Assembly: GCA_020628425.1 (NCBI GenBank) | Contig: JAHDEZ010000001.1 | Coordinates: 62,001 to 126,000 of the forward strand | Direction: 5' to 3' | Length of the DNA stretch: 64,000 nucleotides | From: Hellea sp. | GTDB taxonomy: Bacteria > Pseudomonadota > Alphaproteobacteria > Caulobacterales > Maricaulaceae | Shown: positions 17,899 through 25,587 of the stretch, one piece after another | Numbering within the stretch: the first letter of the stretch is position 1 | How the letters are laid out: the number at the start of each line of letters is the position of its first letter | Made by a program: the position numbers and the translations under genes | Notes under the pieces: generated by a model | Told to the model about the DNA's origin: nothing | The model's database searches: none | Seen by the model: the letters and a program-made list of their open reading frames with translations, nothing else

Positions 17899-18465
17899 AT
17901 GACTAGACGTTATCGTAAGTGGCTGAATAAATATAAAAACAATAATGACGGTGCGACAGCCATTGAATTTGCTATCTTGGCCGTGCCTTTTATGGCCTTG
18001 CTTTTTTCCATTGTAGAACTGGCCATTGTTTTCTTTATTAGTTCAACGCTCACATATGCCATGAACGAAGCCGCCCGTGATATTCGGACCGGTGAATTTC
18101 AGTCGACTTGTGGAACAGCAGAGACGTTCAAAACTGCTGTTTGTGATAATATGAGTACATTGGGGAATTGCGATAACCTGCGGATTGACGTCGTGACCTC
18201 TCCTAGCGGTACATTCCAACCAAATCTGTTGCCGCCTCCAACGCCAATCGAAGATCCCGACAATCCTGGGACGCCGCTCGTCCCCGTAGACGAATACATG
18301 AGCACAGGCCCCCGCGACGTTGTCGTTGTTCGCGCTCAATATTACCACAAATTGGCTTTCCCAGGCAAATTTACACGGCTGTCCAATCAACCTGGAAATA
18401 ATCGCCTGATAACATCATCAACAGCTTTCCGAAATGAGCCATTCCCGCAAGGATCCTGCGCATGA
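17899..18465 (+). CDS. TadE-like pseudopilin 1
   Basis: A 188-residue TadE/TadG-like protein. A basic N-terminus precedes NNDGATAIEFAILAVPFMAL, the pseudopilin processing site and helix (cleavage by CpaA after Gly, Glu at +5). The C-terminal periplasmic domain contains three or more Cys (STCGTAETFKTAVC, GNC) and a Pro-rich loop. TadE proteins are minor pilins needed for Flp assembly. It overlaps the next gene as ATGA, so the two subunits are probably made together. Confidence 0.88.
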   Translation: MTRRYRKWLNKYKNNNDGATAIEFAILAVPFMALLFSIVELAIVFFISSTLTYAMNEAARDIRTGEFQSTCGTAETFKTAVCDNMSTLGNCDNLRIDVVTSPSGTFQPNLLPPPTPIEDPDNPGTPLVPVDEYMSTGPRDVVVVRAQYYHKLAFPGKFTRLSNQPGNNRLITSSTAFRNEPFPQGSCA

Positions 18466-19121
18466 CTTTAAAGACCAAATTACTAAGCACTATTGCTAAC
18501 CGTTTCCCAACTTTTGTAAAATTACGGGAAGATGAAGACGGCATCGCAGCTATTGAGTTTGCTTTGATTGCCCCAATTATGATTATCTTATATTTTGGGA
18601 TGTCCGAGATTGCTATGGGCATTATGGCAGACCGTGGCGTGTCTCATGCGACGGCCGTAACAGCGGACCTTACAACACAACTCCCAACCTATAATACAAA
18701 CGAAATTGCGGATATTATGACAGCTACGGTTGCAGTTCTTGGTGTTCCAGACTCCAAGCTGAATGAAGTCTCCATTGAGCTCAACAGCTATCAGAAAATG
18801 ACAGACGGCACCGTCAATCGTGTTGGTTATGCCTTATTGGGTGACGCCATTTCTACAGGTGCCGGAGCGACTTACGACCCAGAAGTTCTGAGCGATCAGA
18901 TGTTCAATGCTCAGTCCGGCGTTGTGGTTGCACGCATTAATTACAAATATACGCCGTCAACCTTTTGGTTCCTGGAGAATATGACCATGGCAGAAACCTT
19001 GGTAATGAAACCAAGAAAATCTGTGAATGTACCCTTTGACGAAGGTGGCGCGAATAGCTTTACCTGCTCTGTTGGAACGGACCGACTTGTCACCTGTTCC
19101 GTTTCGGCTTCGTCCGTTTAA
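18462..19121 (+). CDS. TadE/TadF-like pseudopilin 2
   Basis: A second TadE-domain protein (219 residues). It has the EDGIAAIEFALIAPIMIILYFGM helix, with Ile-Ala replacing the Thr-Ala of the pilin. An extended periplasmic domain follows, ending in CSVGTDRLVTCSVS with two Cys. It is translationally coupled to TadE-like 1 (ATGA). It probably corresponds to TadF, or to TadG without a von Willebrand domain; which one cannot be decided by eye. It is convergent with the phosphatase gene (4-bp overlap). Confidence 0.85.
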   Translation: MTLKTKLLSTIANRFPTFVKLREDEDGIAAIEFALIAPIMIILYFGMSEIAMGIMADRGVSHATAVTADLTTQLPTYNTNEIADIMTATVAVLGVPDSKLNEVSIELNSYQKMTDGTVNRVGYALLGDAISTGAGATYDPEVLSDQMFNAQSGVVVARINYKYTPSTFWFLENMTMAETLVMKPRKSVNVPFDEGGANSFTCSVGTDRLVTCSVSASSV

Positions 19122-19891
19122 GTTACCAGATATTGGCGTCGAATAGCGTCAATATTCGAATTCGGAACTTTTAAAACGTTCAAAATATAATCATTGAATG
19201 GTCCCATGGCAGATAGAGCGGCTTCCAGATAGACTGGCTCCACGCCAAACATCGGGCGCAAGGCTTCTGGGTCTATAGGACGTCCAAATCTTTGGGACAT
19301 GAACTTTGCTGCTGGCTCCAAAAAGCTATCAACATCGACCGCTTTCATGGTCAACATATAGTCCTTCATGATATCATCATCATTCATACCGAGAAGCTTT
19401 TGAATAATCGCCACAAGCGTTCCGGTTCTATCCTTGCCCGCCGCACAGTGTACTACGAGCGGCGTCCCCTGCTCCGCCATGTGTGAAATCGTCCTCGAAA
19501 ATATTTCAACGAATTTGGGATTATTGGCACGGTCCGTATAGGATCCGATCATATATTCACGGGCATCTTGCGGTTTCTCGAGCCGCTCTTTCAAGAACAT
19601 TTCGTGGGGCGCATATTCCGGGGCCGTCTCAGGCTCTACCATAGTATAAGTCAAGATATCTTCAGGGGAAGGATAACGATTGGGTTGTCTTTTTTGCTCG
19701 GGTTTATGTCGCAGATCGACAACAAGGCCAAGACTCAACGCTTCCACGAAATCCTTATCCTCTGGACCAGTTTCATTGAAATGAGCCGACCGAAAAAGCT
19801 TTCCCTGAACAAGCTCACGCCCGTCCAGTCCATTGTAACCCCCAAAATCTCTGAAATTCCGGATCGTTTTTAAGGGATAAATTTCTGGCAT
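19118..19891 (-). CDS. Tyrosine-protein phosphatase (Y_phosphatase3 type)
   Basis: A 257-residue phosphatase of the secreted/cytosolic PtpA-LipA group, related to eukaryotic dual-specificity enzymes. The catalytic P-loop is HCAAGKDRTGTLVA (nucleophilic Cys, Arg six residues later). The N-terminal NFRDFGGYNGLDGRELV segment is the family hallmark. No signal peptide is visible. The substrate could be phosphotyrosine proteins or phosphoinositides; this cannot be told from sequence. It lies 14 bp behind nrdB and may be co-transcribed with it under the NrdR boxes. Confidence 0.88.
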   Translation of the reverse strand: MPEIYPLKTIRNFRDFGGYNGLDGRELVQGKLFRSAHFNETGPEDKDFVEALSLGLVVDLRHKPEQKRQPNRYPSPEDILTYTMVEPETAPEYAPHEMFLKERLEKPQDAREYMIGSYTDRANNPKFVEIFSRTISHMAEQGTPLVVHCAAGKDRTGTLVAIIQKLLGMNDDDIMKDYMLTMKAVDVDSFLEPAAKFMSQRFGRPIDPEALRPMFGVEPVYLEAALSAMGPFNDYILNVLKVPNSNIDAIRRQYLVT

Positions 19892-19905
19892 GAGGCTTTA
19901 AAGCC

Positions 19906-20952
19906 CTATTCGGTTAGAGATTCCACCAGTTTTTTTGCTTGAATATTTTCAAAGCGTGACCAAACACCATCATCACCGTGCCAAGCCCCCTGCGTGGCCC
20001 CTTTAGAATATTCAGTAGCTCGGGCTTCAAAGAAGTTCGCATGCTCAACACCGTTGAGAATTTCCGTCAACCATGGCAGCGGGTGATGTTTAATTCCGTA
20101 GACCTTTGGCAGACCCAGCTGTCCTAGGCGCCAATCAGCAATATATCGGATATACTGCTTGATATCTTCACTGGTCATGCCTTCGACAGGGCCCAGCTCA
20201 AAGGCCAGATCGATAAACTTGTCTTCGAGACCCACAACCGTCTTACAGCAATCTACAATGTCATCGGCGACAGCCGGGGTGACACAACCGGTTTCTTTAG
20301 CGAATGTGTGATAAAGCTTGATCATTCCCTCGCAATGAAGGCTCTCATCCCGAATAGACCACGTTACGATCTGCCCCATGCCCTTCATCTTATTGAGGCG
20401 TGGAAAATTCATCAGCATAGCAAAAGAGGCAAATAGCTGAAGGCCCTCGGTGAAAGCACCAAACATGGCAACTGTCCGCGCGATATCGGCTTCTGTTTCA
20501 ACGCCGAAATCCTGCATATAGGTGTGCTTATCGGCCATGGCCTGATAATCCATAAAGGCGGAGAATTCCGTATCGGGCATGCCGATAGTCTCCAGCAGCA
20601 GTGCATAGGCTGCAATATGGATTGTTTCCATATTGGAAAAGGCCGACAACATCATTTTGACTTCGGTCGGCTTAAACACACGGGCATAGCGCTCCATATA
20701 ATTATCGTTCACTTCCACATCAGATTGGGTGAAAAATCTAAAAATTTGCGTTAGCAGGTTCTTTTCATTGTCCGTGAGATTTGTCGCCCAATCCTTGCAA
20801 TCCTCCCCCAAGGGCACTTCCTCGGGCATCCAGTGCACTTGTTGCTGCTTTTTCCAGAACTCATAGGCCCATGGATAGCGAAAAGGCTTGTAACTATGTG
20901 ACGGAATTAACAGTCCAGATTTTCCTGTCTCGATTGGCCCCTGTTGTCCCAT
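19906..20952 (-). CDS. nrdB: Class Ia ribonucleotide reductase beta subunit
   Basis: Carries the diiron-tyrosyl radical cofactor for making dNTPs. The ligand/radical set is readable. Glu and His are in NMETIH (about E109, H112) and the radical Tyr follows in HIAAY (about Y116, the counterpart of E. coli Y122). The second half-site is the DESLH motif. The length of 348 residues is normal and the C-terminal tail needed to bind NrdA is present. It is separated from nrdA by about 4.6 kb of unrelated genes. Upstream are two NrdR-type boxes 31 bp apart. Confidence 0.95.
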   Translation of the reverse strand: MGQQGPIETGKSGLLIPSHSYKPFRYPWAYEFWKKQQQVHWMPEEVPLGEDCKDWATNLTDNEKNLLTQIFRFFTQSDVEVNDNYMERYARVFKPTEVKMMLSAFSNMETIHIAAYALLLETIGMPDTEFSAFMDYQAMADKHTYMQDFGVETEADIARTVAMFGAFTEGLQLFASFAMLMNFPRLNKMKGMGQIVTWSIRDESLHCEGMIKLYHTFAKETGCVTPAVADDIVDCCKTVVGLEDKFIDLAFELGPVEGMTSEDIKQYIRYIADWRLGQLGLPKVYGIKHHPLPWLTEILNGVEHANFFEARATEYSKGATQGAWHGDDGVWSRFENIQAKKLVESLTE

Positions 20953-20988
20953 CTTTTTCCCCTCGCGAATGAATCAGTTGAATAACCA

Positions 20989-21035
20989 CTACTATATATT
21001 GACGAAGAGAAAGCCAAGACCTCAATATGTAGAGC
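20989..21035 (-). promoter_or_regulatory. Paired NrdR boxes upstream of nrdB
   Basis: Two 16-bp boxes have the cores CTATATATTG (20992-21001) and CAATATGTAG (21023-21032). They match CWATATATWG at 10/10 and 9/10 respectively and are spaced exactly 31 bp start to start. This is the classical arrangement bound by NrdR, the nucleotide-sensing repressor of ribonucleotide reductase genes. The pair begins about 37 bp before the ATG. Confidence 0.82.
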
Positions 21036-21109
21036 GGACACTTTTTCGCAGGCTGACAGCCTCAAGGTGTTGATAACCGAACCGGAAACGAAATGAATGA
21101 GTGCCTAAC

Positions 21110-21877
21110 TTAGCGGCGCCAAGTAAAGGAAATAGCCGCGGCGTCCTCACTAAAACTTGAGTTTTGCAAATCTGTTTCATTGCCAAAGGACGTGACCTCC
21201 CGGCGGAAATATCCAAGCGAAATATCGGTAGATTCGTTTAAACGATATCCCACACCAGCCTGCGCATCTCCAACAATCACACGTTCCTGTAAGCGGAAAT
21301 CACCAATTGTCACCCGGTTCATGTCATTAGGCGCATAAGAGAGCGCCTCGGCATCTGCGCCGGCAAACACATACCATGTATTGGATTTAAATTCTTCCCC
21401 GTCCTTGAGGTCGTCGCCGATTTTTACATGAGCGCCGACGGCCGCACTAGACGTACCATCGTTAAAAGTCACAGCGGCTCTGGGCGTCAGCTCAATATCA
21501 ACCACTTTGTCGATCAAAGACGTTGATAATGACTTGGAATAACGCATATCCAGAGCCTGATCACTGGTCAAACAACGTTCGTCTCCGGTCAAACAATTGA
21601 TTTCCGTGAGGTCCAAATCAAAAATCTGCGATCCAAAAGTTTCTGGAGTAAGCTCCAAATCCCGATTCAACTGAGTTAAATCATTAGTATTTGAAAACGG
21701 CGTTTCAACATTCAACCGGAACGCATCATTGTTGGTAGCTTTTTCGTCAACATCCTGGGCAAAAGTCAGAGAAAATGGAAAAATTCCTGCAAAAACAATA
21801 GCTAAAGCACAGCTCACGTATCTCGTGAACCCTTGGCTTCCATTATGGATTTGATATTTCAAACCCTGCTTACGCAT
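21110..21877 (-). CDS. Putative outer-membrane or exported protein, family not recognised
   Basis: 255 residues with a signal peptide (ALAIVFAGIFPFSLTFAQ). The second half alternates polar and hydrophobic residues in strand-like blocks (VVDIELTPRAAVTF, AAVGAHVKIGDDL, WYVFAGADAEAL, QAGVGYRL, DISLGYFRRE). It ends in strand AAISFTWRR, suggesting a small beta-barrel. A Cys pair (NCLTGDERC) lies near residue 95. It is the last minus-strand gene of the insert between nrdA and nrdB. A CRP-type palindrome lies about 160 bp upstream. I assign no function. Confidence 0.6.
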   Translation of the reverse strand: MRKQGLKYQIHNGSQGFTRYVSCALAIVFAGIFPFSLTFAQDVDEKATNNDAFRLNVETPFSNTNDLTQLNRDLELTPETFGSQIFDLDLTEINCLTGDERCLTSDQALDMRYSKSLSTSLIDKVVDIELTPRAAVTFNDGTSSAAVGAHVKIGDDLKDGEEFKSNTWYVFAGADAEALSYAPNDMNRVTIGDFRLQERVIVGDAQAGVGYRLNESTDISLGYFRREVTSFGNETDLQNSSFSEDAAAISFTWRR

Positions 21878-22178
21878 CTTTCCTTCTCTAACTGGGGCCG
21901 AATTCCGGTTAACCCGGTCCCACTATACCATAATTTCCGTCAAAAAGAGACAGAAGAACAGTTAAAATCCATTAATCAGGATCTATACTGAATACAAGAT
22001 TAAGACCTTAATAGGACATAGTTTTGCAAAGAAGTGTGACCTAAATCACACGCTTTGCGAGAAAACACCAAATTCCGATTTTTTCATCTTAATTGTACGA
22101 CTCACACTTTTTCAATCTCCACTCAGCCAAGATGGCAGGTACGAACAAATTCGTGATTCGATGACGATGGCCCGTTCA
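21878..22178. other. Intergenic region with CRP/FNR-type palindrome
   Basis: About 300 bp between the small protein gene and the exported protein gene. It holds the palindrome at 22026-22058 and AT-rich promoter-like sequence. No ORF is credible. Confidence 0.6.
22026..22058. promoter_or_regulatory. CRP/FNR-type operator TGTGA-N6-TCACA inside a longer inverted repeat
   Basis: TGTGACCTAAATCACA is a perfect CRP-consensus palindrome. It is flanked by outer arms GCAAAG/CTTTGC, giving a 33-bp near-symmetric element. No T-run follows on either strand, so a terminator is unlikely. It is about 160 bp before the exported protein gene. Confidence 0.45.
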
Positions 22179-22496
22179 TTAATAAGGGGCGGCTTTACGG
22201 AAATCCCTTAAAACCTGCCACCATGCGCGCCATTCACTCTTAGTCTCTCCATATCGATACATTACAAATCTTTCTGCGACAAACGCGGAGCCCCCTGCTG
22301 GACCTGAAAAGGTAGAAATTCGAGCCTGAAGACTTGCCTGATCTCCATTAAAAGACAATAAACCTTCATCCACCATCGCATTATATGCAATGTAGTATCC
22401 TGCTCTGTCATGTGTAGCTAAAAGGTCTTCCAAAATTTTTAATTCAGCTTCGGTCAAAACCAAAGTTTTCTGCGAATCTACAGTATAATTAATCAT
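22179..22496 (-). CDS. Small uncharacterised protein (105 aa)
   Basis: No family recognised. It starts MINYTVDSQKTLVLTEAEL and contains no signal peptide or membrane segment. The C-terminus is rich in Trp/Arg (SEWRAWWQVLRDFRK). The ATG is preceded by GAGGGGA at good spacing and overlaps the upstream lipoprotein stop as ATGA. It is therefore translationally coupled to an exported lipoprotein although itself apparently cytosolic. That pairing is worth noting, but no role is assigned. Confidence 0.6.
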   Translation of the reverse strand: MINYTVDSQKTLVLTEAELKILEDLLATHDRAGYYIAYNAMVDEGLLSFNGDQASLQARISTFSGPAGGSAFVAERFVMYRYGETKSEWRAWWQVLRDFRKAAPY

Positions 22497-23161
22497 TTTA
22501 TATCCCCTCTAACTGTCATGCTTGATAAAAACCTATCTACGGACTGACACACGAACTCGGTATTGTTCATTAGTCGTCTATCGATACTCATATTGACCGA
22601 CCAGCCATCTTTATTGAGGTAGAGTCGACACATATATGGCGGCGCAGATGTCGTTGTGGCACATTTGTCAAAACGTCTTTTGCGTTCAGTTGGCGTTTCA
22701 CAAAACCCAAATTCTCTAATACTAGTGTTTAATCTATTGTTTTGTAGCCTTATAATTATCTCGTTTTCCACACTCAAAGGATCTTCTCGATGTGGATAGG
22801 AACTAATCGTCCCTGAATCTGGATCCATAATTCCACGTAGCTGCACCATATACGCATTTCTTTGATTTAACCCCGAAGCTGGATGCGCGGTTCCTGGAAC
22901 TCCATTATTTCCCATGTGAGACATTACAAATTCTTGCGGTATCCGGAGCAACCAGCGATTTTGAATATACTCTTCTTTTTGCTGCGCGTGGGACAATCTT
23001 TCCCAAGCTCGGAAATCGGCCTCATAAATGCCAGTTCCTTCACCGGATGTCTGGACCCTTTTGCCCTCACCACATCCAGTCAAAATCAAGAATAATGACG
23101 CGAACAAAAAAGTAATAAACGAATGCGTCATTCGCCGAAAATTACAGATATTGTTACCCAC
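22493..23161 (-). CDS. Cys-rich lipoprotein, paralogue A of a tandem pair
   Basis: A lipoprotein signal with lipobox LTGC is followed by about 190 periplasmic residues. It is clearly homologous to the next upstream gene: shared blocks are NRWLLRIP, ENEIIIRL and KDGWSV, plus four Cys at equivalent places (CETP, KCAT, MCRL, VCQS), so two disulfides are likely. The family is not recognised. A GTG at 23161 is proposed as start because the sequence GGGACA-TGTGGG around it is conserved between the paralogues. The track uses an ATG at 23176, and ATG 23131 is also possible. It lies in a more AT-rich stretch. Confidence 0.62.
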   Translation of the reverse strand: MGNNICNFRRMTHSFITFLFASLFLILTGCGEGKRVQTSGEGTGIYEADFRAWERLSHAQQKEEYIQNRWLLRIPQEFVMSHMGNNGVPGTAHPASGLNQRNAYMVQLRGIMDPDSGTISSYPHREDPLSVENEIIIRLQNNRLNTSIREFGFCETPTERKRRFDKCATTTSAPPYMCRLYLNKDGWSVNMSIDRRLMNNTEFVCQSVDRFLSSMTVRGDIK

Positions 23162-23411
23162 ACTGTCCCCATTCATATTGCATTCATTTAAAGCAAATCT
23201 ACATCTGCTTGCGAAGTCCTAATTTGCAATTTTGGCGATTTTTTGATGCGAATGTGGATAAATTGATTTTTCAGTCGGTTTTCAGGGGAAAGTTTAAGCA
23301 CGGAGACCTTGAAAAACGGATTATGATATCCTTTGTCAGGCACAGTATAGAGAACGCTTGCCCTCCCTACTTTCTGTTAACATCTACAAAATCAAACACC
23401 GTCATTATCTC

Positions 23412-24068
23412 TTATAACTCACTCATTTCATCCAAAAACGTCTCGACTGCACGGCAAACCGAAACATGATGTTTCATCAAATTTTTGTGGATATTCAGCG
23501 AGACACTCCACCCATCCTTTTTTAGAAAGACGGAACACAAAGCTCGTTTACTTTGGCCTTCATCAGCTCCACAATTATCAAGCATAAACTCGCTCACTTG
23601 GCTGGGCAGAAGACAGGTTTCGGCTTTGTCAACAGTCCTTATAAGCTTTCTGTTTTTTATGCGGATAATAATTTCATTCTCAAATACCCGTTGGTCTGCT
23701 GGGTCAGGATGAGAAATAATGGCACTGTTATCTGAGGCCATGACAACTCTTAATTTTACGACATATTCATTTTCGTCATTCTCGCCCGAATTAGGATGAG
23801 GAAATGCCGGAATGCCACTCTTTCCTCTATAAGACATCAAATGTTTTCGCGGTATTTCTAGGACCCATCTATCCTGGCGATATCCATCAAATGCATCGGC
23901 TGCCGAGGAACTTTCCCATATTTGAAATTCCGCTTTATAAAGACCTTCTCCCGCACCATAGGTCTTCGTGTTCCCGGAGCCGTCGCATCCCGCAAATACG
24001 GATAAGGCGAGTCCGGCAGCCGCATAAATAAGTCGCTTGAAAATATTTTGTATTAGCTCATTCCCCAC
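23412..24068 (-). CDS. Cys-rich lipoprotein, paralogue B of a tandem pair
   Basis: A lipoprotein (lipobox FAGC) homologous to paralogue A, with DRWVLEIP, FENEIIIRI, KKDGWSVSLN and four matching Cys. A 30-residue segment (HPNSGENDENEYVVKLR) parallels HPASGLNQRNAYMVQLR in A. The track start (24110) overlaps the Sel1 gene. The GTG at 24068, in the same conserved context as A, leaves 10 bp after the Sel1 stop and is preferred. A 235-bp gap separates A and B. The role is unknown; the duplicated, exported, disulfide-rich form is seen in immunity or inhibitor lipoproteins among other things. Confidence 0.62.
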   Translation of the reverse strand: MGNELIQNIFKRLIYAAAGLALSVFAGCDGSGNTKTYGAGEGLYKAEFQIWESSSAADAFDGYRQDRWVLEIPRKHLMSYRGKSGIPAFPHPNSGENDENEYVVKLRVVMASDNSAIISHPDPADQRVFENEIIIRIKNRKLIRTVDKAETCLLPSQVSEFMLDNCGADEGQSKRALCSVFLKKDGWSVSLNIHKNLMKHHVSVCRAVETFLDEMSEL

Positions 24069-24078
24069 ATTGTCCCAA

Positions 24079-25479
24079 TCATAATAATTCTCGGAGATTA
24101 ATATACACATTATGGCTCGACGCAGGTTTCTTCACCTGGCCGCCCTCGCCAATTATGAAAATGGCTGAGTCAGCGCCGGCCATGCCTGCGGGTAAGGCGA
24201 TAGAGCCGCTAACGAAGAAACAATTCAATTGTATCTGGCATCGACTAAGCCCGGTCCGCACATCTCGGGGTCGTCTGGCTTCAGTGCCTTCGGTCTCTTC
24301 GTCCTCCCACTGGTTTAGCTCAAATTCCGTGACATAACGGATTTTACCATCAGCAATATAAGGGCGCAGCTCTTTGTAACGGTCGCCGTTTCTGTTCTTG
24401 TCGAAAGCCTCCAAATTTACGGCGATACTCTGCACTTTGCCATCGGAACTATTATCGAGGTTGGCCAGGATCTGTTTGGCGTCACGCCAGTAATCCGCTT
24501 GTTCCAGATATTTTCGGGCTTTGTTTTTATCAACCGGCCCACCTTTGCCTTCCAAATATAGCAGAGCTAGTTCATAGGCCGCGCTTTGGGAATTATTGAC
24601 ATCGGCCGAGCGGCTGGTGGGGAAACCCCGCCATCGCAATCCATCCTCTCGTACTATCAGTTCATATTCAAAACCGGCACGCGGCGCGGCGGCCACGGCG
24701 TACCACTTTCGCGCCTCTTGATATTGCCCGGCCTCCTCGGCCCGATAAGCAAGTTCCTGCGCCGCCGTCAAACTGCGATTGACCGGGTTTGTTGCCGCCT
24801 GTTCCAACCAGAAGTTTGAGTCGTGACGGTTCTCAAAATAGCTCCCGAAAAAGTCCTGCGCGTCCGCAATGCCTGATTTTGCCGCCAATTCCGCATAGGA
24901 TTCACCTTTGGCTTTCAATTCCTCTAATTCAAACCTCATATTATGGGCATATTTATAGGCTGCCCAGCCATTGCCGCGATCTGCAATCGCCCGCATAGCG
25001 TCGTAATAAGCCTCTCCGTTTAAGGGTTTTGCCAACATCAGGTCTTTGGCGTCTCGGGACATTGCATCCCCCAACCTGATGCCTTTATCGAAATGAGACA
25101 ATGCGATTTTGTAGCATCTTTGTTTTGACCCGCAGCGGTAATTAAACATGCCGCGATTATAGGCTGCAGCCGGCAGGCCCTGACCTATCAGTAATTCAAA
25201 ATCATCTCTGGCCGCTAGGATGATTTCATCTTTTATAGTTTTGGGAAAATCCTCATCCGCGATCGCCAGACGGTAGTTCAAGACATGATAATTATTGGTC
25301 GACAAAGGCTCGCCCTGCCATTTGCCAATAGCGTAAACTGTTTTGGCGGCCGTCCAATACCCACCTTCAACCATTTTATAGGCCAGCGCGTTGCGGGCAT
25401 CCTGTACGGGACTGAAAGGCAGGAATATGGCTGACAAGGTCAGCAGGCCTAATCCGAGAACCTTGTAAGTTTTTCGCAT
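24079..25479 (-). CDS. Exported Sel1-like repeat protein
   Basis: A hydrophobic N-terminal signal (VLGLGLLTLSAIFLPF) without lipobox is followed by Sel1/TPR-like alpha-alpha repeats. Examples are LPAAAYNRGMFNYRCG, IALSHFDKGIRLGDA, WAAYKYAHNMRF, YAELAAKSGIADAQDFFGSYF and AAYELALLYLEGKGG. SLR proteins are periplasmic scaffolds or adaptors. The C-terminal 70 residues (LSRCQIQLNCFFVSGSIAL onward) are not repeats and have a Cys pair. The start at 25479 is chosen because GGAGGGG precedes it. It is the first gene of the accessory series downstream of nrdA, after the nrdA terminator. Confidence 0.7.
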   Translation of the reverse strand: MRKTYKVLGLGLLTLSAIFLPFSPVQDARNALAYKMVEGGYWTAAKTVYAIGKWQGEPLSTNNYHVLNYRLAIADEDFPKTIKDEIILAARDDFELLIGQGLPAAAYNRGMFNYRCGSKQRCYKIALSHFDKGIRLGDAMSRDAKDLMLAKPLNGEAYYDAMRAIADRGNGWAAYKYAHNMRFELEELKAKGESYAELAAKSGIADAQDFFGSYFENRHDSNFWLEQAATNPVNRSLTAAQELAYRAEEAGQYQEARKWYAVAAAPRAGFEYELIVREDGLRWRGFPTSRSADVNNSQSAAYELALLYLEGKGGPVDKNKARKYLEQADYWRDAKQILANLDNSSDGKVQSIAVNLEAFDKNRNGDRYKELRPYIADGKIRYVTEFELNQWEDEETEGTEARRPRDVRTGLSRCQIQLNCFFVSGSIALPAGMAGADSAIFIIGEGGQVKKPASSHNVYINLRELL

Positions 25480-25536
25480 GTCACCCCTCCACATTATTTT
25501 TATAATGGGATTAAACAACAACCCTTAATTTCAATT

Positions 25537-25562
25537 AAAAAAGCCCGGACAATGCCGGGCTT
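25537..25562 (-). terminator. Rho-independent terminator of nrdA
   Basis: Minus strand AAGCCCGG-CATTGT-CCGGGCTTTTTTAATT, 26 bp after the nrdA stop. It isolates nrdA from the accessory genes behind it. Confidence 0.88.
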
Positions 25563-25587
25563 GGTTAATTAAGCTTAAAACTGCTCA

